NCBI GenBank assembly: GCA_023105745.1
Contig: JALGQZ010000005.1
Span: 248,001 to 312,000 of the forward strand
Direction: 5' to 3'
From: Austropuccinia psidii
Taxonomy: Eukaryota; Basidiomycota; Pucciniomycetes; Pucciniales; Sphaerophragmiaceae
Length of the DNA: 64,000 bases
Position numbers and translations under genes: made by a program. Shown here in pieces: positions 12,448 to 24,369 of this stretch (position 1 is its first letter; every line of letters starts with the position of its first letter). Below the pieces are notes generated by a model. That model had not been told where the DNA came from and searched no databases. It saw nothing but the letters and a program-made list of their open reading frames with translations.

Positions 12448-14683
12448 ATGGCCCAAACCCCGGGAAATTCAACTGAATTCAATGAACGACCAACTTCAGC
12501 CCCAGAGAGTGGAAGTGAAATCTCTGATATCGCCAGTAGTCGTGAATTAGGCATTGAGGTAGAGAGCCAGTCACATGAAGATAATCAAGATCCACCAGTT
12601 CTTCCAGAAAGTGAGTATGCATCCATCTTGAATATTTCTAATCTCTCAAAACCTGATATTGTGTCATAGCCTTTATTTCAGGGCAGCCTCCAAGCTCTCA
12701 GGAACCGAATTTTAAAAGTTATGAGAAGGAAAAGACTGTTGAACATTGTGCACCGACAGAAGATGATGGGCAAGATGATGTAATTTTCAGTGGGGAGGTG
12801 GAAATTATATCCAAGGAACAATTTGTCTCCAACATTGCTCAAACAATCCCAAGGCTCGAAAAAATTCAAAATGATAGTAAAATTCCTGATTATGTGCGTC
12901 AAAAGATTGCTGAAGCCATGAGCCTGCTCAAAATGGATTTGAACCATAAGTCCATTACTAATTCAAAACAAAGTTGATAAAAATAGCTGCTTACAATATA
13001 TGGGCAGGTGTGGAGGTGGGAGAATCTCTACCTGAAGGATCTCGAGTCGTCATTGGATTTCCAGGCAAAGGATTAGGAAAAAGACCAAATATACATGCGA
13101 CCAAAAAAACAAACAAAAAACGCCGTACCTTTGAAGCCGCAAACAATTCTCGCGATCAAGGTAATGAAATTATCAATGTTGAAGGGGACCATATTGATAA
13201 TCAACCTCCGCATACTGAACCCCCCCCAATACTCAATAAAACAATCCATGATGAAGCTCCACATACTGAAAGCCCCCCGATACCCAATGAAACAATGCAT
13301 GATGCAACCCCTCCCGCCTCTCCTCGGAATATTCAAGCCTTTCAAGAAAGGGAAACAATTAAACATGATACAATGGGATGAGATATGACTGATATAATTC
13401 CTGACGCTGAGCCCAAAGTGTCATCCACTGCAAATTTTAAAGGAATTTTTTTATCCCGCATGGAAGAGTTTGCAGGCATTTTGAATTATCATTCCAATAT
13501 TTCTCAACAATCATGAAAAAGGGGGCTTGATAATATCAATAGGATTTACAAAAATAGATGGGACAATTTACCAACAAAGGATGCTCATACATTCCTTCCT
13601 GTTGGTATTAAGGTGATCAGTAACTGAGAGCTTAAAATGTCGGCCTGGCTGGAGGACCTTGAGATGGCAGGTGAGTTTTATCTTTGTGCGTGATAAATGA
13701 TTATTGGCTGTTGACTGGTGATATAAATTGCAATATACAGGGTTAGATTTTTTTAAGCCAACCAAAACAGAAGCGTTTTTTGATCACAACATTTGCAATC
13801 TCAAATTGATGAAGGAATCAGCTAAACCTCCAGATAATCTCACAAAATCAGAACACTCCTTCTTCAAAATGGTTCAGAGCCTTCTTTACCCCGCCAATCC
13901 AGTTAAACATTTTTGGGCAAATGTTATGTTTGAATCCATTAGTTTAGTCTCATACGATGTGATTGCACCCAAACCATATGTTGCACCAACATCAAATTCG
14001 ACCGATCCTCTTGGACTCGAACGGGGAGCAGTTGAATACCTTGCCTCCTGCTTGAGTAAATCGAAGCAACGTGCAACCCAACTCAGCATTGAAGGTGGCG
14101 TGGCTGACAATGAGATATCCACAAAGCCGCACAAGAACCTGGAGGATCTAATGGATACAGTTATCCATTTGATGATTGCATACAACATGGTACGTGCACA
14201 TACAAAGGTCAAAGTTAATGGCATCAAAGGCAAACTCACAAACTCAAAAAAAATGAGGCCATCAAAGATCTTTTGACGTGTCACAAGAATCTTGGAATAA
14301 ATAGAATTTGCTATGGTATATTAGCGGCATTCTGTGCGGCGGGGGTTCGTGGTTTGATGGTATGCTCAGATGACTGGAGAACAAGCTCAGTTAAAGGGGC
14401 TTTATCACTAATTGACATTTCCGCAAAACTTTCAGAGGGTAAAAATCTAGTGGAGCCAGTGTGGCTAAGTACTAATAAGTATATATGTGATTTACTGAAT
14501 AAAGGTTTCTTCTCATCAGAGTCTTTTAACCCCACTGTACCTCTTAGATTTGAATTTGCACAATGCTTAGTATTAGACTTTGGTGATGCCTGGGTGGCGA
14601 AACGCGGTCTTGGTTCAAGTGATGAGGTCACCTTGACGGTACCCAGGTCAGCTAAACTCACAACCAGGATTGACCCGTTTTAG
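12448..14683 (+). pseudogene. Unrecognised cargo gene of the CACTA element, broken
   Basis: Exon 1 (12448-12610) joins through a GT..AG intron to 12682-12977. The same gene appears to go on in another frame from about 12978 to 13670, with an intron at 13671-13740 and a last exon at 13741-14683. In-frame TGA codons sit at 13379-13381, 13514-13516 and 13625-13627, and a one-base frameshift lies in the eight-A run near 14247. Read through these, the protein is hydrophilic and acidic at the N-terminus, has a basic patch (ATKKTNKKRRTFEA), Pro/Thr-rich repeats (PHTEPPPI, PHTESPPI) and a more globular C-terminus. I do not recognise any domain. Whether the 12448 and 12978 parts are one gene is inferred from spacing and composition. 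Confidence 0.5.
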
Positions 14684-15260
14684 ATTAGCTTTGTACTAGA
14701 TAGATTGTAATTGAATTTTGCAAAGTTATTTATGAATTTAATAATCATGACTTCCTATCCTACTACTGCCCGGATGCCACAGTCTGAGTACCAATAGTAA
14801 TTGTACGGCGGCATGCCTCCGTACATCATTGCAAAGACTGCGACAAGACGCAAGCTGAGTCAGGCAATGTGCCCGCGAGTAGCACACGCGGGTGCATTGC
14901 GGGAAGTCGCGTTTATCACTTCCCGCCAGCCCATAATAGGCCAAATGTTCCTGTGTCTTTCAAGAGGACTAGGATAGCTAGGGATCCGCAGCAGGATGCA
15001 TATTGCATTTGCGTGTGCTTGCAATATTCCAAATGGTTGGATTGGAAAGTGATTGCATGGGAACATCAATGTGTAAAATTGAATAATGCACTATCCACTG
15101 CAATTTTCAGGTTCAGGTATTTGAGATCGTGAATTTGCCAAGGTCAGGCGTGAGCTTTCTTTTTAGCCGCAATTAAAAAAGATTCATCCACCGCAATCCA
15201 ATTTAGGTGATATTAAGAAATCAGTAATCATTCGGTTTCATTTCATTTTCTGCTGAAAGC
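14684..15260. other. Intergenic region between cargo genes
   Basis: It holds a 24-bp palindrome at 14802-14825 and GC-rich inverted repeats around 14868-14930 (CCCGCG..CGCGGG and GCGGGAAGT..ACTTCCCGC). The rest is unremarkable and probably contains the promoter of the dioxygenase gene. Confidence 0.45.
14802..14825. repeat. 24-bp palindrome
   Basis: TGTACGGCGGCA followed by TGCCTCCGTACA, one mismatch between arms. It lies about 120 bp after the stop of the preceding gene. Related copies are at 26975-27000 and 37768-37797. Confidence 0.7.
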
Positions 15261-16013
15261 ATGCCATTCACGAAAAAAGGAAAAGAGCGTAAAAGGGAAC
15301 TCGCGAGAAAGCGTCGGGCTGAGGAAGGAAAGTGTGAGTTACTTGCTTAATCTCAGTGTATATATGCTTCCACATTTATGTGGCACCCTCATTGGGCCCC
15401 ACGGAAGAACATTGGCTTTAGTCGGTTCAGATTGTGCCAATGTCATGTGGGCTCCAACAGGGAAGTCAAAGGATGTGTGCCGAAGAAAGCTCCTTGGCAG
15501 TATCTGATATCTTGTGTGCTTCAACACATAGTGATCCCTCAACCACTTGGGAATAGTAGCAGATCCCAAAAGACAAATGAGCGCAAAACAACCCAAATGA
15601 ATAGGTTGTTTTCCTCCTCTCACCCAACAGCACAAATATCAATGCCAGTATCAGCAAATATCACCCCAAGTGAAATTCGGAGGGTTGTGGATGTCAATCA
15701 GATCAAATGCATTCACTTTGGGCATGTGGCAATTTTCTCTTCAACCGGATTACTCATTGCCCTTGTCAAATTCCGACCATTCACAACAATGAGTGAAGTC
15801 AAGGTCGATCTATGGGATGAATTATCACAATTCCTATTTCGCGAAAAGAGATTCACCGACCCGATTGCAACCAATGGAGCATTACTGGAGGGATTTATGT
15901 TTGCGATTGGGTGGCGCAAATGCAGCACCAAGAATGAACAATTTGGTCTGTATGGAAGTGTCGGGAAAATTGAAAACGCAAAATATGAATGGCAGAACCA
16001 AGGTCCCAATCTG
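15261..16013 (+). pseudogene. TET/JBP-like 2OG-Fe(II) dioxygenase, N-terminal part (split by element B)
   Basis: A short basic first exon starts at 15261 (MPFTKKGKERKRELARKRR); its donor near 15332-15334 and acceptor near 15430 are uncertain. From about 15663 the frame has the N-terminal part of the fungal Tet-like domain: KCIHFGHVAIFSSTGLLIALV, LLEGFMFAIGWRKCS and EQFGLYGSVGKIENAKYEW. Family members oxidise 5-methylcytosine in DNA using 2-oxoglutarate, Fe(II) and O2. The frame is cut after codon AAT by element B, whose first bases create a TAA at 16014-16016. The catalytic residues are in the other part, so this fragment alone would be inactive. The sequence between exon 1 and 15663 is of uncertain frame. 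Confidence 0.82.
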
Positions 16014-17929
16014 TAAGATGTGACTATGAAACTGATGATAATATTACTATTAATCAACAGTACTATGTCTGTTCTTATGAAATATAATAATAAAAATTAT
16101 TATAACCACAATTAAATAATTATAAAATTATTTCTTTCACGTGTTATACACTACTAGTGATTATAACAGTGAGCAGTAATTGTCTACAAGAATCAATTAC
16201 AAGAAGAATTTAATAATAAAAACTTCTTTTATTAAAATAATAAAATTATTTTAATATATAATTATCTTTTACAAGAATAATTATAAAGATAATTCTTGAA
16301 GAAAGCTATTACTAGAGAAAAACTTTAAGAATTAAAGATAAAAGACTCACTAATACTTCAAAGAACTTATTGATAATAAAAGTAGAGAAATTTGACGTGG
16401 AATTGTGGATTTAAGGGATCAAAAGGATTTATAACAGTATTAGAACAATATATAGTTGGATTCTATGATTTCACGTCTTTCTGATTGATTCTGAAAGATT
16501 AAAACACTTAAGAATAGTTGAACTAATACTTACTTGTTGGTAATAATGATTTAATAAATTGATAAGATGATTCTTGGAAAAAACAGCAAGAGGAGGCCTC
16601 TTTTAAGTCAACAACAGCTCACAGAGGCGTGCCATGGAGCAAACTGAAAAACCAGTGAGTGAGAAAACAATAAACCTTTTTGGATTATTGATTGCATCAT
16701 CAGTTGTCACGTAAGATTATCATAATTACTTATTTGATGCTTTTACGTGACTACCAACCCCAATATGGTTAAGAATAAAAGGAGTAACACTTGTAAATCT
16801 TCTTTTATTCTAAAATAATCATTGATTTCTCAAAGTTATCAATGTTATTGCAAATTTCATCACAGGTTGTAATTACTGTGAATTTTTGAAGATTCAGTGT
16901 TTCACGTAGAATAACCAAAAGTGGACTGTAAGTAAAACTTTGAATTTTACTAGTAAAACTGTAATTCTTTTTGGTTGTACCATAGATAATACAGTTCTCC
17001 TTTAGTCCTGAAAGTTTCAGAAGGATTCATTAAGAATTGTATTTTTAATGAATTTTTGAAGTTTTTACCTTATTTCTACGTAGAATTGCAAATAGCAGTG
17101 TTTTGCTGGTTGCTATGAGGTAAATCAATGAATATGGGTCCCAAAAGGGTTTTAATTACTCTTTTGGGGTTTATCCATGGAAAGTCATTAGTAATTGACA
17201 TGGTTACAGGAGTGTAAGTGGCTCATTACCTCCTTGGCACGTCAAAATAGCAGGTTATTTACTATTTTCTGGTGTTTTACAGTAGTTGTAACTTGGTAAC
17301 CAAGTTCCCAAAGAGTTTTAGTTTACCAATTAGGCCAAGATGAGCCATGGATCCATGCTCTGGAGCTATCCACGCCTCTTAGGCCTCAGAAGTTGGGTAC
17401 CCTGGCTCTCTTTGATGTCTTTTGTCCCCCTTGCCTATTTTTTACGTCAAAATAGTAATTTAAGCTTAAAGTGAGATATCCACTATGGGTGTACCAAAAG
17501 TCCATGTAAGAATACCATGATATTAAGTGCTCAAAACATGCATAACACTATTCTTAGTGTATATGTAACATGGGATTTCTCACTTTCCCATTATTTTGGC
17601 TAAAAATCAAGAAAAACAAAAATTTTCACGGATCTTTTATGTGGTATTAATGATGTGGTATTGAAGTATTTTCCATTTTACCACCTCAAATACTTAAATT
17701 GAGCTTATTCACTCTATGGAGCTACCCTAGGTGAATTTTTGTGTAGAATCCAAATTTGGTCTTAAATCCATGGATTTACTTACTCAATAAAAAGTTATTC
17801 ATCTTTTCTGAAATTGAAAATGATGAATTTTGGATATATGCATTACTTATGAGTTGTGCATAATTCAAAATTTCTTTTTAAGATAATTGTGGCCTATTTG
17901 GGTATGTAAAATATACCTCAAGGCTCACA
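16012..17929 (-). repeat. 3' LTR of element B (left copy)
   Basis: On the minus strand it runs TGTGAGCCTTGAGG .. CATCTTACA. It is preceded (minus strand) by the polypurine tract GGTGGGAGGGAA at about 17930-17941. Its start resembles the LTR start of element D, so B and D are related families. Confidence 0.93.
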
Positions 17930-18069
17930 TTCCCTCCCACCAAAAAATAAAATTGTACTACAATTTTATTAGTGATAAAAGAATAAGGCCCCAAAGGGGG
18001 TTAATGTCCACTGTCCAACCTCTTCACATTACTCAGATCAAGTAATTTCAAGCACATTTATAGACATAT
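17930..18069 (-). other. Polypurine tract and 3' untranslated region of element B
   Basis: On the minus strand the pol stop is followed by about 130 bp and then the purine run GGTGGGAGGGAA directly before the LTR. This is the expected plus-strand primer of an LTR element. Confidence 0.75.
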
Positions 18070-20289
18070 TCAGGCTTGTCGCCTTCTTTCATGTCTAAAT
18101 CTTCTCAAGAGTTTATCTGAGTCAGGTATTTCTGATTCTGCCATCCATTCATCTTCATGTACTGAATTTCTATATCTGACAAGATATTCTCTTTGATTTT
18201 TACCCCTAAGTCTCCTTTCTTTAATGACTTTCTTTATCTTTTTGTCTTCATTCTGTTCCACAGGTGGTACAGTTAAAGGAGTTGGGTTCCTTAAAGGAAA
18301 CAATTCTTTATCAGCTGGTTGATAAGGTTTTATCAAGCTAACTGGAAATGTGGGGTGTTTATTTTCCAATTCACCACTCAATTCCACTTGAACTGCATTG
18401 GTTCCATGTAAGGCAACAATAACAAAAGGTCCTACATAAGAATCTTTAAGTTTCTTTGGGCCTTTGATATTATTAAAATTCAAGGTTGAAACTAAAACTA
18501 AGTCCCCTACTTTGAAGTCTGGTACTTTATGACTCTTGTCCCACTTCTGTTTTGCATAATCAAAAGCATCATCAATACTTTGTTTTGCATGATGTTTTAC
18601 TTTATCAAGCATTATCTTGAAGCTGGAAGCTGTAGGATGAATGTAAATCAAGTCTTTCCTCAGTGTGTCTGCTGGGAGTCTTGGATTCCATCCTTTCTCT
18701 AACATAGCAGGAGTTTGTCCTGTGGAAGAATGGACTGATGTCTTGTATGCCAATTCTAATGCAGGTATCAGAGTGCACCAGTCATGGGTAAAGCCATCTG
18801 AGTCTTTGAATTCTAATCCATAAGCACAGAATCTCCTGATCATGTCTTCTAAAGTTTGAATCATCCTCTCTGCTAGCCCATCTGTTTGAGGGTGATATGC
18901 TGTAGAGAATGATAACTTGGTCCCAAACAATCTATGAAGATTGGTCCAAAGTGCAGATGTGAATTTGGGATCTCTGTCACTTATGATATTCTTAAATAAT
19001 CCTGTATTAGAAATAACTCTACTCCATAAAAGAAGAGCTGTATCCATAGCAGTGTCATCTTTATGACATGGTAAGAATATGGGAGTTTTGCTATATCTGT
19101 CTACAATGACTAAGCAAGCATTATAACTTTTGTCACCACTTGGAGGAAGTGCTGTGACCCAATCCATGTGAACAACTTCCCAAGGGGATTTTGGTTCTTG
19201 AATATGGATCATCAATCCAAATTTCTTGCCTGTACTCCTGTTTTCTTTTTGGCATCTATCACAGGTATGGCAATACTCAATGGTTTCTTTTCTCCAAGAT
19301 GGCCACCATGCACAGTTCTTCACTTTTTCAAGTGTTCTGTCTTCTGATAGGTGTCCAGAGTAAATACTATCATGGCATTCATGAAGAATGGTATTGATAA
19401 GCAATCTACTACACAGTGTCATCACAAAAGGATGTTTTGTTCTATGGTAAATAATCCCATCAAACAAGTGAAATCTTCCCTCAGAATAGGAATTTTTCCA
19501 AACTTCATCTAGTGCATTAACCAAAGATGTGTCTTTGCAGTCTTTATCCAATAAAGAAGTCAAGATATGGCAATTCTTGTCTTGTTTATAAGACTCTCTG
19601 ACCTCTTCAAAGAATTCAGTCCCAATATCAGTTATGTTAATTCCTTCAATTGGAATCTGTGGTTCAGCTTCCAAAGGTACATAAGCTGGGTTATCAGGAG
19701 TGTTGGCTAAAGCCCATCTACTAAGTCCATCAGCATTCTTGTGAATGTTTCCTGCTTTATGAACTATAGTCATGTTTCCTCTATATTCTTGAATGGCTAT
19801 TTGCCATCTCAACATATGTCTGTTGGGAGTTTTCATGTTAAGGAGTGATTTCACAGCATTACAGTCAGTTATCACTTCAAAAACACTGCCATCAAGGTAA
19901 TAGTGTAATTTCTCAAGTGCCCATACCAAACATAAGCACTCCATTTGGCTTGCACCATATCTGGCTTCTGTTGGTTTGATTTGCCTTGAGATATAACAAG
20001 CTGGTCCTTCTGTAGGTTTGTCATCAATAATTTGGACTTGATGTAGGGCTGCCCCTAATCCATCTCCACATGCATCAATGTACAATTTAAAAGGAATATT
20101 CCAGTCAGGCATGAGGAGTAAAGGTGCTTCTGTAAGGGCTTTCTTTATCTTCTCATAAGCTTTAATTCTTTCTTGTGTCATCTCAAATACAGTCTGTTGA
20201 TCACAGATTCTATAGAGTGACTTGGCTAGAATTGCGAAATCTTTCAAGTGCTGCCTATAGTAACTAGCAAATCCAAGAAAAGACATCAT
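18070..20289 (-). CDS. Pol of element B, part 2: RNase H, integrase, chromo-like tail
   Basis: This 739-codon frame directly follows a nonsense codon in the same frame as 20290-21780. It begins at the end of reverse transcriptase ([15 protein letters not shown]). RNase H follows ([27 protein letters not shown]). Integrase has its zinc-binding CDRCQK, catalytic Asp in [10 protein letters not shown], Asp in [10 protein letters not shown] and Glu in [11 protein letters not shown]. The C-terminal [19 protein letters not shown] is chromodomain-like and probably targets integration. All catalytic residues are present. Expression needs readthrough or repair of the upstream stop. Confidence 0.93.
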   Translation of the reverse strand: MMSFLGFASYYRQHLKDFAILAKSLYRICDQQTVFEMTQERIKAYEKIKKALTEAPLLLMPDWNIPFKLYIDACGDGLGAALHQVQIIDDKPTEGPACYISRQIKPTEARYGASQMECLCLVWALEKLHYYLDGSVFEVITDCNAVKSLLNMKTPNRHMLRWQIAIQEYRGNMTIVHKAGNIHKNADGLSRWALANTPDNPAYVPLEAEPQIPIEGINITDIGTEFFEEVRESYKQDKNCHILTSLLDKDCKDTSLVNALDEVWKNSYSEGRFHLFDGIIYHRTKHPFVMTLCSRLLINTILHECHDSIYSGHLSEDRTLEKVKNCAWWPSWRKETIEYCHTCDRCQKENRSTGKKFGLMIHIQEPKSPWEVVHMDWVTALPPSGDKSYNACLVIVDRYSKTPIFLPCHKDDTAMDTALLLWSRVISNTGLFKNIISDRDPKFTSALWTNLHRLFGTKLSFSTAYHPQTDGLAERMIQTLEDMIRRFCAYGLEFKDSDGFTHDWCTLIPALELAYKTSVHSSTGQTPAMLEKGWNPRLPADTLRKDLIYIHPTASSFKIMLDKVKHHAKQSIDDAFDYAKQKWDKSHKVPDFKVGDLVLVSTLNFNNIKGPKKLKDSYVGPFVIVALHGTNAVQVELSGELENKHPTFPVSLIKPYQPADKELFPLRNPTPLTVPPVEQNEDKKIKKVIKERRLRGKNQREYLVRYRNSVHEDEWMAESEIPDSDKLLRRFRHERRRQA

Positions 20290-21780
20290 TTATTTTTTAT
20301 TCTGGGGTATTGGCTTAAGTAACACTGCTGCCACTTTATTTTTGTCAATACCCAAGCTCAAACCAGAAACAACATGTCCTAATGCTTTGAGTTCTTCAAA
20401 ACCAAAATTGCATTTCTTAAGTGAAATTTTCATGTTCACTTCTGCAACTTTATGAAGTACTCTTGCAAGTCTTTCAAGGTGCAAAGACCATGAGTCAGAA
20501 CATATAATAATATCATCAATATAAATGATAAGCCATCCTTCAGACAATTCTGTGGGGAAGATGGTATTCATCATTCTTTGATAATGAGATGAAGCGTTTT
20601 TAATGCCAAATGGCATTCTAAGATACTCATAAATACCACAGTGAGTGATAATTCTAAGTAATTTCCTAGCTTTAGGCGTCAAAACATTCTGATGGAAGCC
20701 TTTCAATGCATCCATTGATGTTATATACTTGGCTTTAGACAATTGAGTCAAGGTTTCTTGGATTCTAGGGATTGGATACCTATCTGGAACTGTGTAGGTA
20801 TTCAAAGCTCTAAAATCTCCAACCATTCTTGACTTATCATTATGCCATACAATAATAACAGGTGTTGTCACTTCAACTTCTTCATTATGGCCTACTTTCC
20901 TTAGCACACCAAGTTGGATCAACTCTTGGATATGTTTTTCCAAGGCTTCTCTAGCTCTGGGACTGGCTGAATAAGCTGGTCTTCTAAGTACTGGAGGATA
21001 TGGTCTATCAATATTAAGAGTAATATCAATTTCATGTCCTCTTATAGCACCTAATGGTTCATTATCAGATGCAAATGCATTATTGTATGTATATAATACA
21101 TCAATAAGTTCATTCCTCATCTTTGGTGACAATGATGGATTAATTTGTGCTTCAACAAGTTGTTTAGACACAAATTCATCTTTGTAAGTATCTTTGACAG
21201 AAGATACTACAGATATCTGTTTTGGTATATTGGAGAAAGCAAATTTTTGCCTTTTGTTATCTCCAATTGTGAAATATCTGTCTTTATGGTTATTTATATC
21301 AATACCATAAATATTCAAGTAATCATTTCCAAGAATGATGTGCTGAGATGTGCAATTATCCATTACTACAATCTCAGTTTTCATTCTTACACTTCCTGCT
21401 GGATGTGGGAATACAATATTAGTGTCCAATATGCCCAAGGGGTACATATTGTTACTGGCACTACTGAATTGTACACCTTCTATTGGCAATAGATGGTTTT
21501 TCCATTCAGGAAGTATAATTTGGAGATAGTCTTTGCCAACACAAGTGCAAAATGCCCCTGTATCCAAATTAACTTTGGCTTCAATATCACCCATCAGAAC
21601 TGATGTGATACAGGATGCTCCAGCAGTATAACCTTTTCCTTTAGCAGGTTTTGTTTTACACATTCTGGCTTCTTGGATATTGATCAGGTTGCAGCAATCC
21701 TCACTGTACTGTGGCAAGTGTGTATGGACTTCTGTGACCTCAAAGAAAGCTGTAATGTTTTCAATGGGATAGTCCTCCAC
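20290..21780 (-). CDS. Pol of element B, part 1: protease and reverse transcriptase
   Basis: This 496-codon frame has the aspartic protease motif LDTG (Asp at residue 73) and reverse transcriptase with PIPRI (336-340), the first catalytic Asp in [11 protein letters not shown] (about 357) and YIDD (420-423). It ends at a TAA where the intact element D has a Glu codon, so a single G-to-T change separates it from the RNase H/integrase part. Upstream it is open to the zinc-knuckle frame of Gag. The product would replicate the element in cytoplasmic virus-like particles. Confidence 0.93.
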   Translation of the reverse strand: MEDYPIENITAFFEVTEVHTHLPQYSEDCCNLINIQEARMCKTKPAKGKGYTAGASCITSVLMGDIEAKVNLDTGAFCTCVGKDYLQIILPEWKNHLLPIEGVQFSSASNNMYPLGILDTNIVFPHPAGSVRMKTEIVVMDNCTSQHIILGNDYLNIYGIDINNHKDRYFTIGDNKRQKFAFSNIPKQISVVSSVKDTYKDEFVSKQLVEAQINPSLSPKMRNELIDVLYTYNNAFASDNEPLGAIRGHEIDITLNIDRPYPPVLRRPAYSASPRAREALEKHIQELIQLGVLRKVGHNEEVEVTTPVIIVWHNDKSRMVGDFRALNTYTVPDRYPIPRIQETLTQLSKAKYITSMDALKGFHQNVLTPKARKLLRIITHCGIYEYLRMPFGIKNASSHYQRMMNTIFPTELSEGWLIIYIDDIIICSDSWSLHLERLARVLHKVAEVNMKISLKKCNFGFEELKALGHVVSGLSLGIDKNKVAAVLLKPIPQNKK

Positions 21781-21889
21781 TGGTGTATCCTCAGAGACTG
21801 AAGAATCTTGATCAGACTCTTCTTTCTCTTCAGTACACTGACTTTCTTCAATGACTTGAACTTCATTGATTTTTGTCTTTTTTGTGCAA

Positions 21890-23777
21890 GTGTTTGCTAA
21901 ATGTGAAGTACTTCCACATTTATGACACTTAAAGACAGGTCTTTATGGTCTTTATCCTCTCTTGGAATATTTGGGACCATCTTGGATTCTATAGGGATTC
22001 TAGTCCAAGTTTTACCAATTCTTGTTCTGGAAATGATATCTTCCATTGCATTAATGTAGTCCTCTGTTGAACAGGGTTCCACACATCTGCTTTTGATAGC
22101 ATGTTCCAGTTCTCCTCCACACTTTCTTAATATTTTCATATTAATCATAGTGTCAGACATATCTGGGTGTAAAGCAGATAATCTGTCTTTTTGTTTGAAG
22201 AACCAAGTAAGTGGTTTGTCTTTTTCTGAGTTAAAAATGGCACTTTCAAAAGCATTCTCCATTTTAAACCTCCAAGAATTATTGGCCCATTTGGTAATCA
22301 CTTCAGATTTCCACCAAGACCAGTCATGTCTTCCATGATCTATTCTCATCTTGTAATACCATTTCTTTGCAGTCTTGGTAAACAAACAATGTAGTTTCCC
22401 TACTATGATTTCATCAGGTATATTAAAGTCTTCTTGCAACATATCAATAGTCCTGATGAATTCAATATGGTTGTATTCTCCTTCACCAGAGAATGTTGGC
22501 CATTCTTCTAATTTTGGAATATCTTTTGCAGAAATAACATTTTCTCCTAAGAATGGAGTCAAACTCTCTTTAACAGAAAGTTTTTCTTCAGTCAAAGGTG
22601 TAGAATGCCTTGGCATATGTGGTTCATGGTTCTTATGAATTTGCTCCACACTTGCAATTATTTCATTCTTTAATATCTGTCTCTCACTATCAATTTTTGC
22701 TAAATGTATAGCAAATTGATTGGTGTTCTTAACTATTTGTAAGACATGGTCTTTGAGAGTCTTAAGTCTATCATTTACTTTAAAAATGGAAGGATCCTCT
22801 GTGTCATTATTTTGACATTGGTTCTCAATTCTATCACAAGCATTGCTAATTGACTCAAGGGTGACAGTTGTCAATTGATGCCAATCAGAATGTTGCTTGT
22901 CACTTTTCTTTAAATCATTGATGTCTAATGTAATTTGCTTTAAATTTGACTCAAGTTTGCCAATTTCTACACTAATACTTCTATGTACATCATTTATTTG
23001 CGTGGAAAAGTCCTGTTCATCCTTTCCTGCTCCTTGGCTGTGAATTCCATAAGAGTTCTGGCCATATTCAAGACACTGTCCACGGCTGAAGGCTCCAATC
23101 TGGGGATCCTGTACCCTTGTGGGTAAGGTCTGTGCCAATTGGCTTTGCCTTTGCCCTTGCCTTGATGGTTCTTGGGACCTCTCTGTTTCTTTTGAGGTCC
23201 TTTGGGCTTGTCCTTGGATGCTTCTGGAGCTGGTTTGGAGCTGGTAGATGCCACTGGTGCCTCTGTCTCCAAAGTTGGAGTCATTTCCAACTCTTTCTTC
23301 TGGTCTATGGATAAAAGACTCTGGTTCTTCAACCAATTCTTTATCTTTTTGACCTTGTCTTTGCAAGACAGGGGGCTCCAACCTCCTAAGAGTTCTATGG
23401 TCTTCTCCTGACCCAGAAAGCTCTTGATGTGTAAGTAGGAGTTCATGGCCCCCTGCCAAAGGCTTGGGCAGATTTCCCACTCCTCTTCTTTGGCTGCTCT
23501 GAACCAATTTTTGTACTGGCTCTGATATATTTCTATTGCTGCCACTTGAAAATGATTCAGCCCTGGAAATATTATCATAAATTAGTTCAGGCTCAGAATT
23601 CACGTCCAAATCTGTTGGTACAGACCTTGGGGAATGGGGGGCAACTCTGGCATTCTCCAAATGTGTCTTTCTTGTGGAAGACTTGACACTTCTGGATTTG
23701 GTCTTGCCTCTTCCTTGTCCACATCCATCTGGCTGGACTGAATAGTTGCTTCCATTTCTGGTATGCACCATTTTCAC
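21890..23777 (-). pseudogene. Gag of element B, frameshifted at the zinc knuckle
   Basis: The 626-codon frame 23777-21897 starts MVHTRNGSNYSVQPDG. It has a long Ser/Arg/Gln-rich N-terminus, a predicted coiled-coil stretch (about residues 255-410) and a capsid-like domain ([55 protein letters not shown]). A one-base insertion near 21940 puts the CX2CX4HX4C knuckle (CHKCGSTSHLANTC, about 21890-21935) in the frame that continues into pol, so gag and pol were probably one fused frame as in element D. Confidence 0.88.
22994..23578 (-). CDS. Open frame overlapping gag of element B in the +1 frame
   Basis: A 194-codon frame lies entirely inside gag and +1 to it. It has a Trp-rich, globular-looking first half (YKNWFRAAKEEEWEICPSLW, LLGGWSPL), a Lys/Pro-rich middle and the C-terminal [18 protein letters not shown]. 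Element D's overlapping frame shares YK, W, GVMNS or GAMNS, GW(N/S)PL, YRIPR and MARTLMEF in the same order and the same relative frame. Such matching argues for real translation; no function is known. Confidence 0.6.
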   Translation of the reverse strand: MIIFPGLNHFQVAAIEIYQSQYKNWFRAAKEEEWEICPSLWQGAMNSYLHIKSFLGQEKTIELLGGWSPLSCKDKVKKIKNWLKNQSLLSIDQKKELEMTPTLETEAPVASTSSKPAPEASKDKPKGPQKKQRGPKNHQGKGKGKANWHRPYPQGYRIPRLEPSAVDSVLNMARTLMEFTAKEQERMNRTFPRK

Positions 23778-23778
23778 G

Positions 23779-23982
23779 TCAATTTAAAGATAAAAGGTGA
23801 AAATATAAGATAAAATACACACCTTTTGGTGGTAATTTAGCTTTTTCTGAGTTAAATAAGGTGCCTCTTTTAGCAATCTGCACCTCAATACTGTCTTCAG
23901 ATTCTGCTTCTGAAGATTCTGGACTAGTGATATATCTTTTACTGAGTCTGTTGCCAGCTGCACAGTATTTGATTAAAGACAC
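23779..23982 (-). CDS. Short open segment upstream of gag in element B
   Basis: On the minus strand an acceptor-like 'tttttag' precedes an acidic/Ser-rich segment (SPESSEAESEDSIEVQ) and a donor-like 'aagGTGTGT' follows. Elements A and D have comparable short segments here. It may be a spliced upstream exon; the evidence is positional. Confidence 0.3.
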   Translation of the reverse strand: MSLIKYCAAGNRLSKRYITSPESSEAESEDSIEVQIAKRGTLFNSEKAKLPPKGVYFILYFHLLSLN

Positions 23983-24369
23983 TAAAAAGAAATTATAAAA
24001 GAGAAAAATTATTTTTTATACTTTTTAAAATATTTTTAAGGATTTTTTATAAGTTTTATATTTTTTAATATTAAAAAATTATTCTTTTTAAAGAAAAAAA
24101 ATTAAAATTTAAGATTTTGAATGAAAATTAATTCAGAGTAACTCAAAGAATAATTTCATAAGTTTTTGGATGTGAAAAAGCCACTTGTAAAAACAGTATA
24201 AAATTAAACCAAATTCCTCAATGAAAAAGATTTCCAAAACAATTTCAAAAATAACAATTATTTTAACTTTAAAATGAAAGAAAAAAAAATATTAAATTAA
24301 TATATTTTAGAGCTTAAAAATATATTAATTAAGGGTACAAGGTTCAAAAAACACGGCCAGGCCCCCAAA
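23983..24369 (-). other. Leader and primer-binding block of element B
   Basis: Very AT-rich leader. Next to the right-hand LTR the minus strand reads TTTGGGGGCCTGGCCGTG (24352-24369), identical to the block after element D's LTR. Confidence 0.7.

Noticed and set aside
12973..13006. An intron joining 12972 to 13007 in the first cargo gene
   Set aside because: At 34 nt it would be shorter than any other intron here and has an unusual donor; a frameshift or a missed exon is as likely.
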